NCBI GenBank assembly: GCA_041655765.1 | Contig: JBBAEU010000018.1 | Span: 1 to 49,595, forward strand | DNA length: 49,595 nt | Origin: Brumimicrobium sp041655765 | GTDB taxonomy: Bacteria > Bacteroidota > Bacteroidia > Flavobacteriales_D > Crocinitomicaceae | Direction of reading: 5' to 3' | Part shown: positions 43,051-49,595 of the stretch, piece by piece | Position numbering within the stretch: the first letter of the stretch is position 1 | Layout of the letters: the number at the start of each line of letters is the position of its first letter | Notes under the pieces: generated by a model | Databases searched by the model: none | Told to the model about the DNA's origin: nothing | The model's input: only the letters and a program-made list of their open reading frames with translations | Position numbers and translations under genes: made by a program

Positions 43051-43530
43051 ATGTCAACATTAAAAGAAAAGCACATTTTAGAGGCAGTAAATAAAATTAC
43101 ACAACTTTCGGAGGTAGAATTAGAAGAAATGTCGGAAAAACACACAAATGACCAAGTTTTGTTCTTTAGCTATCTCCTTTCTTCGGCAATTGAGTTTGAA
43201 AATGATGAATTATTAGATTTGGTCGCTTTCTACTTTAATATTTATCTTGAGGCTGCATCTATCCAACAAATAAAATTAAGAAAAATTGACGACGATTTGA
43301 TTGATGACTTCCATGAAGAATATACGGATACATTAGACGAATACATGGAAACAGAAGATGATGATTTAATTAAGTCTTTATGCAATCAACCTGCCATGCT
43401 GGATTTTTTATTAAATGAAATTCATGGAGAAGATGAAGATGGGGGATTTCTTTCTGATAAAATGAAATCTGAGTTATTTATTGTAGGAATAGCCATGGTC
43501 GCTTTGTTTAACCGTGCAATAATTGAATAA
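43051..43530 (+). CDS. Acidic protein of unknown function
   Basis: 159 residues, predicted mostly helical and very acidic, with runs such as DDDLIDDFHEE and METEDDDLI. No signal peptide; one hydrophobic helix near the C-terminus (FIVGIAMVALFNR). It is sandwiched without gaps between nadC and the PaaI-like thioesterase, so surely co-expressed with them. I do not recognise a family; it may be lineage-specific. Confidence 0.75.
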   Translation: MSTLKEKHILEAVNKITQLSEVELEEMSEKHTNDQVLFFSYLLSSAIEFENDELLDLVAFYFNIYLEAASIQQIKLRKIDDDLIDDFHEEYTDTLDEYMETEDDDLIKSLCNQPAMLDFLLNEIHGEDEDGGFLSDKMKSELFIVGIAMVALFNRAIIE

Positions 43531-43941
43531 ATGTCCCTTTCTCCTATAGAAATAGTACAAAAAATGATGAACAAAGATGCCTTTTCGAAGTGGCTCAACA
43601 TCATAGTATTAGAAGTAGAAAAAGGATCTTGTAAGTTAAGCTGTGAAGTAAAACCAGAAATGTTGAATGGTTTTCTAATTGCACACGGTGGAATTTCTTA
43701 TAGTCTCTCCGACTCTGCTTTGGCATTTGCTTCTAATGCATACGGAAAACAATGTGTGAGTATTGAAACCTCAATTTCTCATCTACGACCAGCAAAAATC
43801 GGAGATAAATTAACGGCTATTTGTACAGAATTAAATCGGGGACGAACAATTGGGATTTATCAGGTAATTGTAACAAATCAAGACGATAAGAAAGTCGCGA
43901 TTTTTAAAGGAATAGTTCATATTTCTGATAAAGACTGGTAA
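43531..43941 (+). CDS. PaaI-type hotdog thioesterase
   Basis: 136 residues. Hotdog fold with the PaaI/4HBT signature NGFLIAHGGISYSLSDSALAFASN (residues about 46-69), which holds the catalytic Asp/Asn and Gly. PaaI enzymes hydrolyse phenylacetyl-CoA-type or other acyl-CoA thioesters. No other phenylacetate genes are seen nearby; fadD lies close by but on the other strand. Starts immediately after the stop of the acidic protein gene. Confidence 0.85.
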   Translation: MSLSPIEIVQKMMNKDAFSKWLNIIVLEVEKGSCKLSCEVKPEMLNGFLIAHGGISYSLSDSALAFASNAYGKQCVSIETSISHLRPAKIGDKLTAICTELNRGRTIGIYQVIVTNQDDKKVAIFKGIVHISDKDW

Positions 43942-43955
43942 TTTTTAAGAAAACT

Positions 43956-44294
43956 TTAATAAAAATGATGTTTTTTGGAATTTTTCTTCCAGCCTGCATC
44001 ACTTTTCCATTCTGTGAAATAAATAATCACGTCTGCATCACTTTTCCACTCTGTAAAATAAATTTTCTTGTTGGCTTCATTCTTCCAATCTGTAAAAAAC
44101 CAAATTCCATTATTTTTGTCACGCGCATCACTTTTCCATTCTGTTTTATAAACCAAAAGGTCTGCGTCGGATTTCCATTCTGTAACGTAAACAATTACGT
44201 CTGAATCTGATTTCCAGTCGGTAGCGTAAATGGTTTGACCGTAAATCACTTGTCCAAAAATAAAAGAAAAAACAATTAATAAAAAGGTTTTCAT
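43956..44294 (-). CDS. Secreted protein of 13-residue tryptophan repeats (DUF6150-like)
   Basis: 112 residues with a signal peptide (1-19). The mature protein is almost only six copies of a 13-residue unit, consensus YxTEWKSDADVIV, with the aromatic at 23, 36, 49, 66, 79 and 92 and Trp at 27, 40, 53, 70, 83 and 96. Spacing is 13 except for a 4-residue insert before the fourth unit. The end is basic (KKNSKKHHFY). It resembles short-repeat proteins I know as DUF6150, of unknown function; I am not certain of that assignment. It is separated from fadD by a terminator. Confidence 0.78.
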   Translation of the reverse strand: MKTFLLIVFSFIFGQVIYGQTIYATDWKSDSDVIVYVTEWKSDADLLVYKTEWKSDARDKNNGIWFFTDWKNEANKKIYFTEWKSDADVIIYFTEWKSDAGWKKNSKKHHFY

Positions 44295-44406
44295 ATCATC
44301 ATATTTAATGTGCTTATATCAAAATTTAAGCCAAAATTGATGCTTAAAATTACAAAGAAAATATTAAATCCTGAGTTTGATGTCTGAAATCATAACAAGT
44401 CAGCAT

Positions 44407-44438
44407 AAAAAAAGACCTGTTTTCACAAGTCTTTTTAT
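44407..44438 (-). terminator. Intrinsic terminator of fadD
   Basis: On the reverse strand AGACTTG pairs with CAGGTCT (one wobble) around TGAAAA, followed by seven T. It lies directly after the fadD stop. Confidence 0.75.
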
Positions 44439-44443
44439 ATCAG

Positions 44444-46234
44444 TTATTCATCCTTCAAACTCCCATAGATTTTTCGAATTTTATCCTCGTGAAGTTTTAG
44501 GATATTTTTACGTTTAAACTTAAGCGTTGGTGTAATTTCTCCTTTTTCGATTGAAAATTCTTCTGGTAATAATTCAAACTTCTTAACCATTTCATAATTA
44601 CCAAAGTTTTTATTATAATAATCTACTTCACGACCAATTCTCTCAATCACCTCAGGTACTTCAATGAGTTCAGCATTATCCTTCGGAATTTCAATTCCCT
44701 TCCTTTCTCCCCATTCTCTTACAAAGTCAAAAGAAGGAACGATTAACGCTGCTGGATGTTTATATCCTTCACCCACAACCATTATTTGTTCTATAAATCG
44801 AGATTCTTTAAATTTATTTTCCATCGCTTGAGGGATAATGTATTTACCACCCGAAGTTTTGAAAATTTCCTTCATACGGTCTGTGATTTTTAAGAATTTC
44901 CCATCAACCATTTCCCCGATATCCCCAGTTTTAAACCATCCATCATCTGTATAAACTTCTTTTGTTTTTTCAGGGAGTTTGTAATATCCCATCATTACAT
45001 TTGGTCCTTTAACTAAGATTTCACCTTCTTCAGAGAATTTCACTTCAACACCATCAAGAATTGGTCCAACAGTTCCAAATCTTACTCCATTTTCCCAATC
45101 TTTTAATTTATTGACTGCAATTACTGGAGAAGTTTCTGTCAATCCATATCCCTCTAACACAGGAATTCCAGCGGCGAAGAAAATTCGCGCCAATCTTGGC
45201 TGCAATGCTGCGGCACCAGAAACAACTGCGATAACGTTTCCTCCAAGTGCTTCTTGCCATTTAGAGAAAATAAGTTTTCGAGCAATGGCTAACTTAAATT
45301 TATACCATCCAGACTTTCCTTCAAGTTCGTATTCGTTTCCAAGTTTTACTGCCCAAAAGAAAAGTAACTTTTTAATTCCAGTTAAATCATCACCTTTAGA
45401 GATAATTTTCTCATAAACTTTCTCTAATAATCTTGGCACCGCAGAAAACACATGTGGTTGTGTCTCTTTCAGATTATCTCCAATTGTTTCAAGACTTTCA
45501 GCGAAATAAATTGAGAAACCAGCATAGATATATAAATAATGGAGCATTCTTTCATAAACGTGACAAACTGGTAAGAATGTTAAACACTTTCCTTCATAAT
45601 TAGGAACTATCGGCACACGTGTATAACTGCTATAAACGTTTGATAATATATTTCTATGAGATAGCATCACACCTTTTGGATTCCCTGTTGTTCCTGAAGT
45701 ATAAATCATGGTCGCCAAATCTTCGTGTTTGATTTTCTCTTTGCGTTTTTCAACTTCTGAAATATCAATCGGATCTGCTGCATCGCTAATTTTCTCCCAA
45801 TGCTCTGCACCTTCAAATTTATCAAAACAATAAATTTTTTCTAAAGTCGGGATTTGGTCTTTAATGCTTGTAATCTTTTCGTATAGTTCTTGACTTCCAG
45901 TAATACATAATTTTATTTCAGCATCTGTAAAAATAAATTTGTAGTCTTTTATTGAAATATTCGGATAAATAGGCACTCCAATTGCTCCCACTTGTTGAAT
46001 AGCAATATCCATAATATTCCATTCTACTCTATTTGCTGATACGAGAGCTACTTTATCACCCTCATTGATTCCTAAAGCTATCAATCCTCTTGATGCTTTG
46101 TTTGCTTTGTCAATAAATTCTTTTGTGCTTGTTGGTACCCAGTTATCATCGATTTTACTTGAAAACATTACTTCCTGAGGGAAATTTTCCAATTGATAAT
46201 AAGGGATGTCAAATAAACGTTCTTGTTTTTCCAT
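44444..46234 (-). CDS. fadD: Long-chain fatty acid-CoA ligase (AMP-forming)
   Basis: 596 residues. Adenylate-forming enzyme that activates fatty acids to acyl-CoA. The P-loop-like motif YTSGTTGNPKGV is near residue 178, the A5 motif GYGLTETSPV near 370, and the hinge/A8 region TGDIGEMVDGKFLKITDR near 445. Size and N-terminus fit the FAA1/FAA4-like long-chain group (about 600 residues). It is a monocistronic gene, divergent from the ECF sigma gene. Confidence 0.92.
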   Translation of the reverse strand: MEKQERLFDIPYYQLENFPQEVMFSSKIDDNWVPTSTKEFIDKANKASRGLIALGINEGDKVALVSANRVEWNIMDIAIQQVGAIGVPIYPNISIKDYKFIFTDAEIKLCITGSQELYEKITSIKDQIPTLEKIYCFDKFEGAEHWEKISDAADPIDISEVEKRKEKIKHEDLATMIYTSGTTGNPKGVMLSHRNILSNVYSSYTRVPIVPNYEGKCLTFLPVCHVYERMLHYLYIYAGFSIYFAESLETIGDNLKETQPHVFSAVPRLLEKVYEKIISKGDDLTGIKKLLFFWAVKLGNEYELEGKSGWYKFKLAIARKLIFSKWQEALGGNVIAVVSGAAALQPRLARIFFAAGIPVLEGYGLTETSPVIAVNKLKDWENGVRFGTVGPILDGVEVKFSEEGEILVKGPNVMMGYYKLPEKTKEVYTDDGWFKTGDIGEMVDGKFLKITDRMKEIFKTSGGKYIIPQAMENKFKESRFIEQIMVVGEGYKHPAALIVPSFDFVREWGERKGIEIPKDNAELIEVPEVIERIGREVDYYNKNFGNYEMVKKFELLPEEFSIEKGEITPTLKFKRKNILKLHEDKIRKIYGSLKDE

Positions 46235-46384
46235 AGTTTCATTTTTCTGATGTATAAATATAGTATTTTTTTATAAATGAGACATTATTAATTAATGAAA
46301 AATTAAATTTTGTCACTTTTTCTCATTAAATTACGTTATATTTATCGAATAAACATTTATAATAAATATAAAATATTTAGAACT

Positions 46385-46418
46385 GGGTGTAACTTTTGCA
46401 CCAACTAAATTGTTTTAC
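46385..46418 (+). promoter_or_regulatory. Candidate ECF-type promoter before the sigma factor gene
   Basis: GGGTGTAAC (46385-46393) contains the AAC core typical of ECF -35 elements, and TTGTTTTAC (46410-46418) lies 16 nt later as a possible -10. No TAnnTTTG with the usual spacing is seen. If right, the sigma factor activates its own gene. This assignment is by pattern only. Confidence 0.35.
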
Positions 46419-46435
46419 TGTTAAAGGCGCAGTTT

Positions 46436-46918
46436 TTGAATCGGAAAGAATACAATATCGCAGTGAAGAAACATACAAGTAATTTGTATGGTTTTATTTT
46501 TGGTTTTCTCAGGGATACCGAAGATAGTCGCGACATTGTTCAAGATGCATTTGAAAAGTTGTGGAAAAACAGAAAGAAAGTGGAATTTTGTAGTAGTAAA
46601 GCATGGCTATTTAGAACAGCTTATAACGCTTTGATTAATTTCACGAAGAAAAAACAACGAACTGTATATGATACAGATTCAATTCCTGAACAAATCGTGG
46701 TAAATAATCGATTTGAATACAAGGAAATCGTTGAATTAGTTCTTTCTACACTTCCTCCAACTCAAAAGAGCATCGTTCTTTTGCGAGACTTAGAAGGCTA
46801 TACCTATGAAGAAATCGGTGAGATACTTGATTTATCCGATAGTCAAGTTAAGGTATATCTGTACAGGGCGCGTAAGAAAATTAAAAGACAGTTAAACTAT
46901 TTAGAATTGGTTCGATGA
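46436..46918 (+). CDS. ECF-family RNA polymerase sigma factor
   Basis: 160 residues. Region 2 at about 10-75 (LYGFIFGFLRDTEDSRDIVQ, then FEKLWKNRKK) and region 4 at about 103-155 with the helix-turn-helix YTYEEIGEILDLSDSQVKVYLYRARKKI. It lacks any C-terminal extension. The start is TTG at 46436: an in-frame stop lies ten codons upstream, no ATG is available, and the N-terminus from TTG fits family members. Its end overlaps the next gene by 4 bp (ATGA), so the two are made in fixed proportion, as expected for a sigma/anti-sigma pair. The regulon is unknown. Confidence 0.9.
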   Translation: MNRKEYNIAVKKHTSNLYGFIFGFLRDTEDSRDIVQDAFEKLWKNRKKVEFCSSKAWLFRTAYNALINFTKKKQRTVYDTDSIPEQIVVNNRFEYKEIVELVLSTLPPTQKSIVLLRDLEGYTYEEIGEILDLSDSQVKVYLYRARKKIKRQLNYLELVR

Positions 46919-48630
46919 GCAATCCTTCTTTTGAAAATATTGATCAATGGTTCTTTGAGTATTCGGAAGGTAACCTTTCTATAGCTCAAGAGTCTGATTT
47001 CCTAGATTTCCTGCAAGAAAATCCTGAATTAATCGGGGAATTAAAAGCTTGGAAACTTTCCAAAATTCGACAGAATAAAGAAACTATCGTTATCCCAGGG
47101 TTAATCAAACGAAATCCTTTAATGACTTCTAAAGTTTTAATTCCTGTTTCAACTGTTCTAATCTTATTGCTAGGTGGATTATCCTTTATGTATTTTAATC
47201 CCAAAGAACAATATACATCTGATTATATATATACAGAAACATTAAAACCTCATCAATTAAACTTATTGAAACGTAATAATTTAAATATAAATGAAGAAAA
47301 TAATAATATAAATATTGCCACTAACTATTCTCATTCTCACACAACTACTAATGAAACGCATGAATTGAATACAACTCTTACACACTATCAAGAGGATGGA
47401 AAAAGTCATACCACTCACTACGCAAACAGATATACTTTAAGTAATTTCGAGACACAAGCAGACGGAGACGAATCTCGTTTGAATGGCGATTTTCAAACAC
47501 CGTTTGTTGGTGGAAATTATTTAAAGTATCAATCTGAAGATTTACATGATGTACTGGCATTTTTACCAACCTACGAAGACGAAGAATCTATTAGTGAAAG
47601 CAACATGAATGAACTCACTGAAAGAGCTGAGAATACTCAATCTAGTTCATCTACAAAATCATCATCAAAAAGTTTTTTTGCCGTCGCATCAAACAAGATA
47701 AAACGTATGCTAAATCAACCAACGGCACTAAGAAATACAAAATCTCCACATTATCACACTCCGATGATGACAGGGTTTAAACCCAACTTTGGAATGGTTG
47801 GTAGCTCATACGGAAATAGACTTGAAACAACTTCTCGTGTTCAATGGCTAAATAAAACAAACTCCCAAATTCAAAATACAATATCTTGGGATGGATATTT
47901 GTATGCACTCAAAGGTGGGGTTGGAATAGACCTAAATTTTGATACATATAATACTGGGGCAATTAATAATTATCACGTAGGATTAACATATTCTCCTAAA
48001 TTCTCCTTATCAAAAAACATCTCTTTTGAACCAGCTTTGAGATTTAAAATGGGAATGATTGATATTCAAAAGCCCGAAAATCTAATTGGCACAAGAATTG
48101 AATTTAATCGCCACAATGTTTTGCCTTTCTTTGAAAATGATATCGAAACAACTGGAAGAAAACTTTGGTACAAAGACATTGGATTAGGATTTATGTTGAA
48201 CACAAAAGCATTCTATGTAGGATTTAACGCTGATAACTTAGCGCAACATGAAAATAATTTTTATTCGAGTGATCTAAGCAAAAAGTATAAAGAAAAAATA
48301 CACTATACCGCCATAATGGGTACAGAATATCAATCGCTCACTAAGGACATTAGCGTAAATGCCTATGCTTTATTTCAAAGTTATGGCAGCTTGGATGAGT
48401 TATGGTTGGGTGCCAATATGCAGTATAAATGGTTTCATTTTGGAGGTGGAATTAGTACAAAAGCCGATTTTGGAGCGTCAGTTGCTTTCAATATAAAACG
48501 TGTAACAATTCACTATAATATCGATTATACTAAGAGTTTGTTACTAGATAGAAAAGGATTGTCTCATCAAGTTTCAATGAAAATTATGTTGAAACCGCAC
48601 AGACAAAATACTAAGTTTTTGAGTTTTTAA
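46915..48630 (+). CDS. Envelope-spanning anti-sigma factor with PorP/SprF-like C-terminal barrel
   Basis: 571 residues in three parts. Residues 1-55 (FFEYSEGNLS, then FLQENPELIGELKAW) resemble the cytoplasmic sigma-binding domain of Bacteroidota anti-sigma factors. Residues 73-94 form one membrane helix. Residues 95-285 are low-complexity, rich in Asn, Thr, Ser and His. Residues 286-571 match the PorP/SprF barrel: compare PNFGMVG, RVQW, GGVGIDLNFDTYNTGAIN, FYVGFNADNL and SHQVSM with PAFAGS, RNQW, GGIGVIATHDQQGKGTIN, FYFGASAHHL and SHEVSM of the next gene. The protein would reach from cytoplasm to outer membrane. Similar dual-membrane anti-sigma proteins (Dma) are known from Bacteroides. Function as anti-sigma is inferred from position and N-terminus. 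Confidence 0.8.
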   Translation: MSNPSFENIDQWFFEYSEGNLSIAQESDFLDFLQENPELIGELKAWKLSKIRQNKETIVIPGLIKRNPLMTSKVLIPVSTVLILLLGGLSFMYFNPKEQYTSDYIYTETLKPHQLNLLKRNNLNINEENNNINIATNYSHSHTTTNETHELNTTLTHYQEDGKSHTTHYANRYTLSNFETQADGDESRLNGDFQTPFVGGNYLKYQSEDLHDVLAFLPTYEDEESISESNMNELTERAENTQSSSSTKSSSKSFFAVASNKIKRMLNQPTALRNTKSPHYHTPMMTGFKPNFGMVGSSYGNRLETTSRVQWLNKTNSQIQNTISWDGYLYALKGGVGIDLNFDTYNTGAINNYHVGLTYSPKFSLSKNISFEPALRFKMGMIDIQKPENLIGTRIEFNRHNVLPFFENDIETTGRKLWYKDIGLGFMLNTKAFYVGFNADNLAQHENNFYSSDLSKKYKEKIHYTAIMGTEYQSLTKDISVNAYALFQSYGSLDELWLGANMQYKWFHFGGGISTKADFGASVAFNIKRVTIHYNIDYTKSLLLDRKGLSHQVSMKIMLKPHRQNTKFLSF

Positions 48631-48642
48631 GGATTTGAGATT

Positions 48643-49595
48643 ATGAAGAAGATATTAATATTAATTTTTTCGGTGATGGTGTTAACAGAGGTACAAGCTC
48701 AAGACCCTCAGTTTTCGCAATTCTATGCCAACCCAATTTATTTGAATCCGGCTTTTGCTGGTAGTCATGGTTGTCCTAGATTTAATTTAAACTATAGAAA
48801 TCAGTGGCCTGCACTTTCTGGTACTTTTGTCACTTATTCTGCTTCTTACGATCAGTATTTTAAACAAATTTCTGGAGGAATCGGGGTAATTGCAACACAC
48901 GACCAACAAGGAAAAGGAACAATCAATCACTCAACACTAAGTTTAATTTATAACTATCATTTGAAAGTAAACCGTAAATTCACCATGATGTTTGCTGGTA
49001 AAGCGACGTGGAATCAAAAATTCTTGGATTGGGACAAATTGACTTTTGGAGATATGATTGACCCAAGAAGAGGATTTATTTATGCAACAGGAGATGTTCC
49101 CAGAGGTGGTTCAAAAGGTTTTTTTGATGTTTCAGCAGGGTTCGTAGGATTTACTGAAACCTTTTATTTTGGTGCATCAGCACACCATTTAAACATGCCA
49201 AACGAATCGGTAATTGTAGGAAATAGCCCAATGCCAATGAGGTTTACAGCACATGCAGGAGCAACTATTCCACTTGGCAAAAAATCACAATACAGCAATG
49301 AAACTTCAATTATGCCAAACGTAATTTATCAATACCAACAAGGATTTATGGAATTGATGCTTGGTACTTATGTTAAATATAGCAACTTTACAGCAGGTGT
49401 TTGGTGGCGTTCCAGAGATGCATTTATTATTTCTGCAGGATTCGATATGGGTACTTTTAAAATAGGATATAGTTATGATGTGACAGTTTCGAAACTTAAC
49501 AATGGCGTATCAGGTGGTTCGCATGAAGTTTCAATGGGAATCAACTTGAATTGTAAAACAAAACAAAAAAGCTTTAGAACGATTTCGTGTCCATC
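48643..49595 (+). CDS. PorP/SprF family type IX secretion membrane protein (3' end cut)
   Basis: At least 317 residues, open at the right edge. Signal peptide (MKKILILIFSVMVLTEVQAQ) followed directly by the family start DPQFSQFYANPIYLNPAFAG and then NYRNQW. The last visible residues TISCPS match the usual C-terminal end of the family (ISCPSF), so only a codon or two plus the stop are probably missing. PorP/SprF proteins are outer membrane proteins of the type IX secretion/gliding machinery; SprF attaches the adhesin SprB to the surface, and orphan copies usually sit beside genes for large surface proteins. It lies 12 bp after the anti-sigma gene, probably in one operon. Confidence 0.93.
   Translation, partial: MKKILILIFSVMVLTEVQAQDPQFSQFYANPIYLNPAFAGSHGCPRFNLNYRNQWPALSGTFVTYSASYDQYFKQISGGIGVIATHDQQGKGTINHSTLSLIYNYHLKVNRKFTMMFAGKATWNQKFLDWDKLTFGDMIDPRRGFIYATGDVPRGGSKGFFDVSAGFVGFTETFYFGASAHHLNMPNESVIVGNSPMPMRFTAHAGATIPLGKKSQYSNETSIMPNVIYQYQQGFMELMLGTYVKYSNFTAGVWWRSRDAFIISAGFDMGTFKIGYSYDVTVSKLNNGVSGGSHEVSMGINLNCKTKQKSFRTISCP

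Noticed and set aside
43965..44204. 79-residue cysteine-rich forward frame with FPFC repeats
   Set aside because: It is antisense to the 13-residue-repeat secreted protein, which has a signal peptide and a clear repeat logic.

Overview
The window is an AT-rich chromosomal segment from a member of the Bacteroidota, most likely the order Flavobacteriales. The signs are a PorP/SprF protein of the type IX secretion/gliding family, a GLPGLI protein next to a carboxypeptidase-regulatory-domain outer membrane receptor, an OmpA protein with thrombospondin type 3 repeats, a DnaJ with half of the usual zinc cysteines, recurrent TAnnTTTG promoter elements, and A-rich rather than Shine-Dalgarno start regions. 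I cannot name the genus.

Layout. Positions 1-1060 hold no protein gene. They contain intergenic sequence with several hairpins, then a short CRISPR array (five full 47-bp repeats, 30-bp spacers, type II-C-like repeat) ended by an intrinsic terminator; no cas gene lies in the window. Positions 1.2-7.7 kb carry ftsB/divIC, dnaJ-grpE (reverse), yaaA, an ABC ATPase-permease pair and a thioredoxin-fold lipid- or periplasm-directed protein. A terminator and tRNA-His follow. Positions 8-11.3 kb carry a Gfo/Idh/MocA oxidoreductase, a lipoprotein and a polyprenyl-phosphate sugar transferase. Positions 11.3-17.2 kb carry tryptophanase, a UvrD/PcrA helicase, PhoH and RsgA. Positions 17.3-26.9 kb carry the outer membrane receptor/GLPGLI pair, folE, a DNA-repair methyltransferase, a DUF488 protein, a 5'-nucleotidase, a DUF2207/LemA pair and pirin. 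Positions 27-38.7 kb are mostly housekeeping: MazG-like, rfbA, MATE, fmt, HU, trmH, a ribosomal THX protein with a histone-H1-like tail, serC-serA, a bile-acid/sodium symporter family protein, smpB, recR, an HPF-like protein and DedA. Positions 38.8-44.3 kb carry the OmpA/TSP3 protein, a lipoprotein, nadC, an acidic protein, a thioesterase and a small 13-residue-repeat secreted protein. fadD follows in reverse.

The most interesting part is the right end (46.4-49.6 kb). An ECF sigma factor overlaps, by ATGA, a 571-residue protein that has a cytoplasmic anti-sigma-like N-terminus, one inner-membrane helix, a roughly 190-residue low-complexity linker, and a C-terminal beta-barrel that visibly matches the PorP/SprF protein encoded 12 bp downstream. 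This looks like a one-polypeptide envelope-spanning anti-sigma factor. Similar dual-membrane anti-sigma proteins are known from Bacteroides, but here the outer membrane sensor is of the type IX secretion PorP/SprF kind and sits beside a stand-alone PorP/SprF, suggesting control of a secreted or surface adhesin system just beyond the window.

Genes are tightly packed, with several 4-26 bp overlaps. Several genes rely on TTG or GTG starts, and four genes have a TAnnTTTG element 4-6 nt before the start codon, suggesting leaderless mRNAs.
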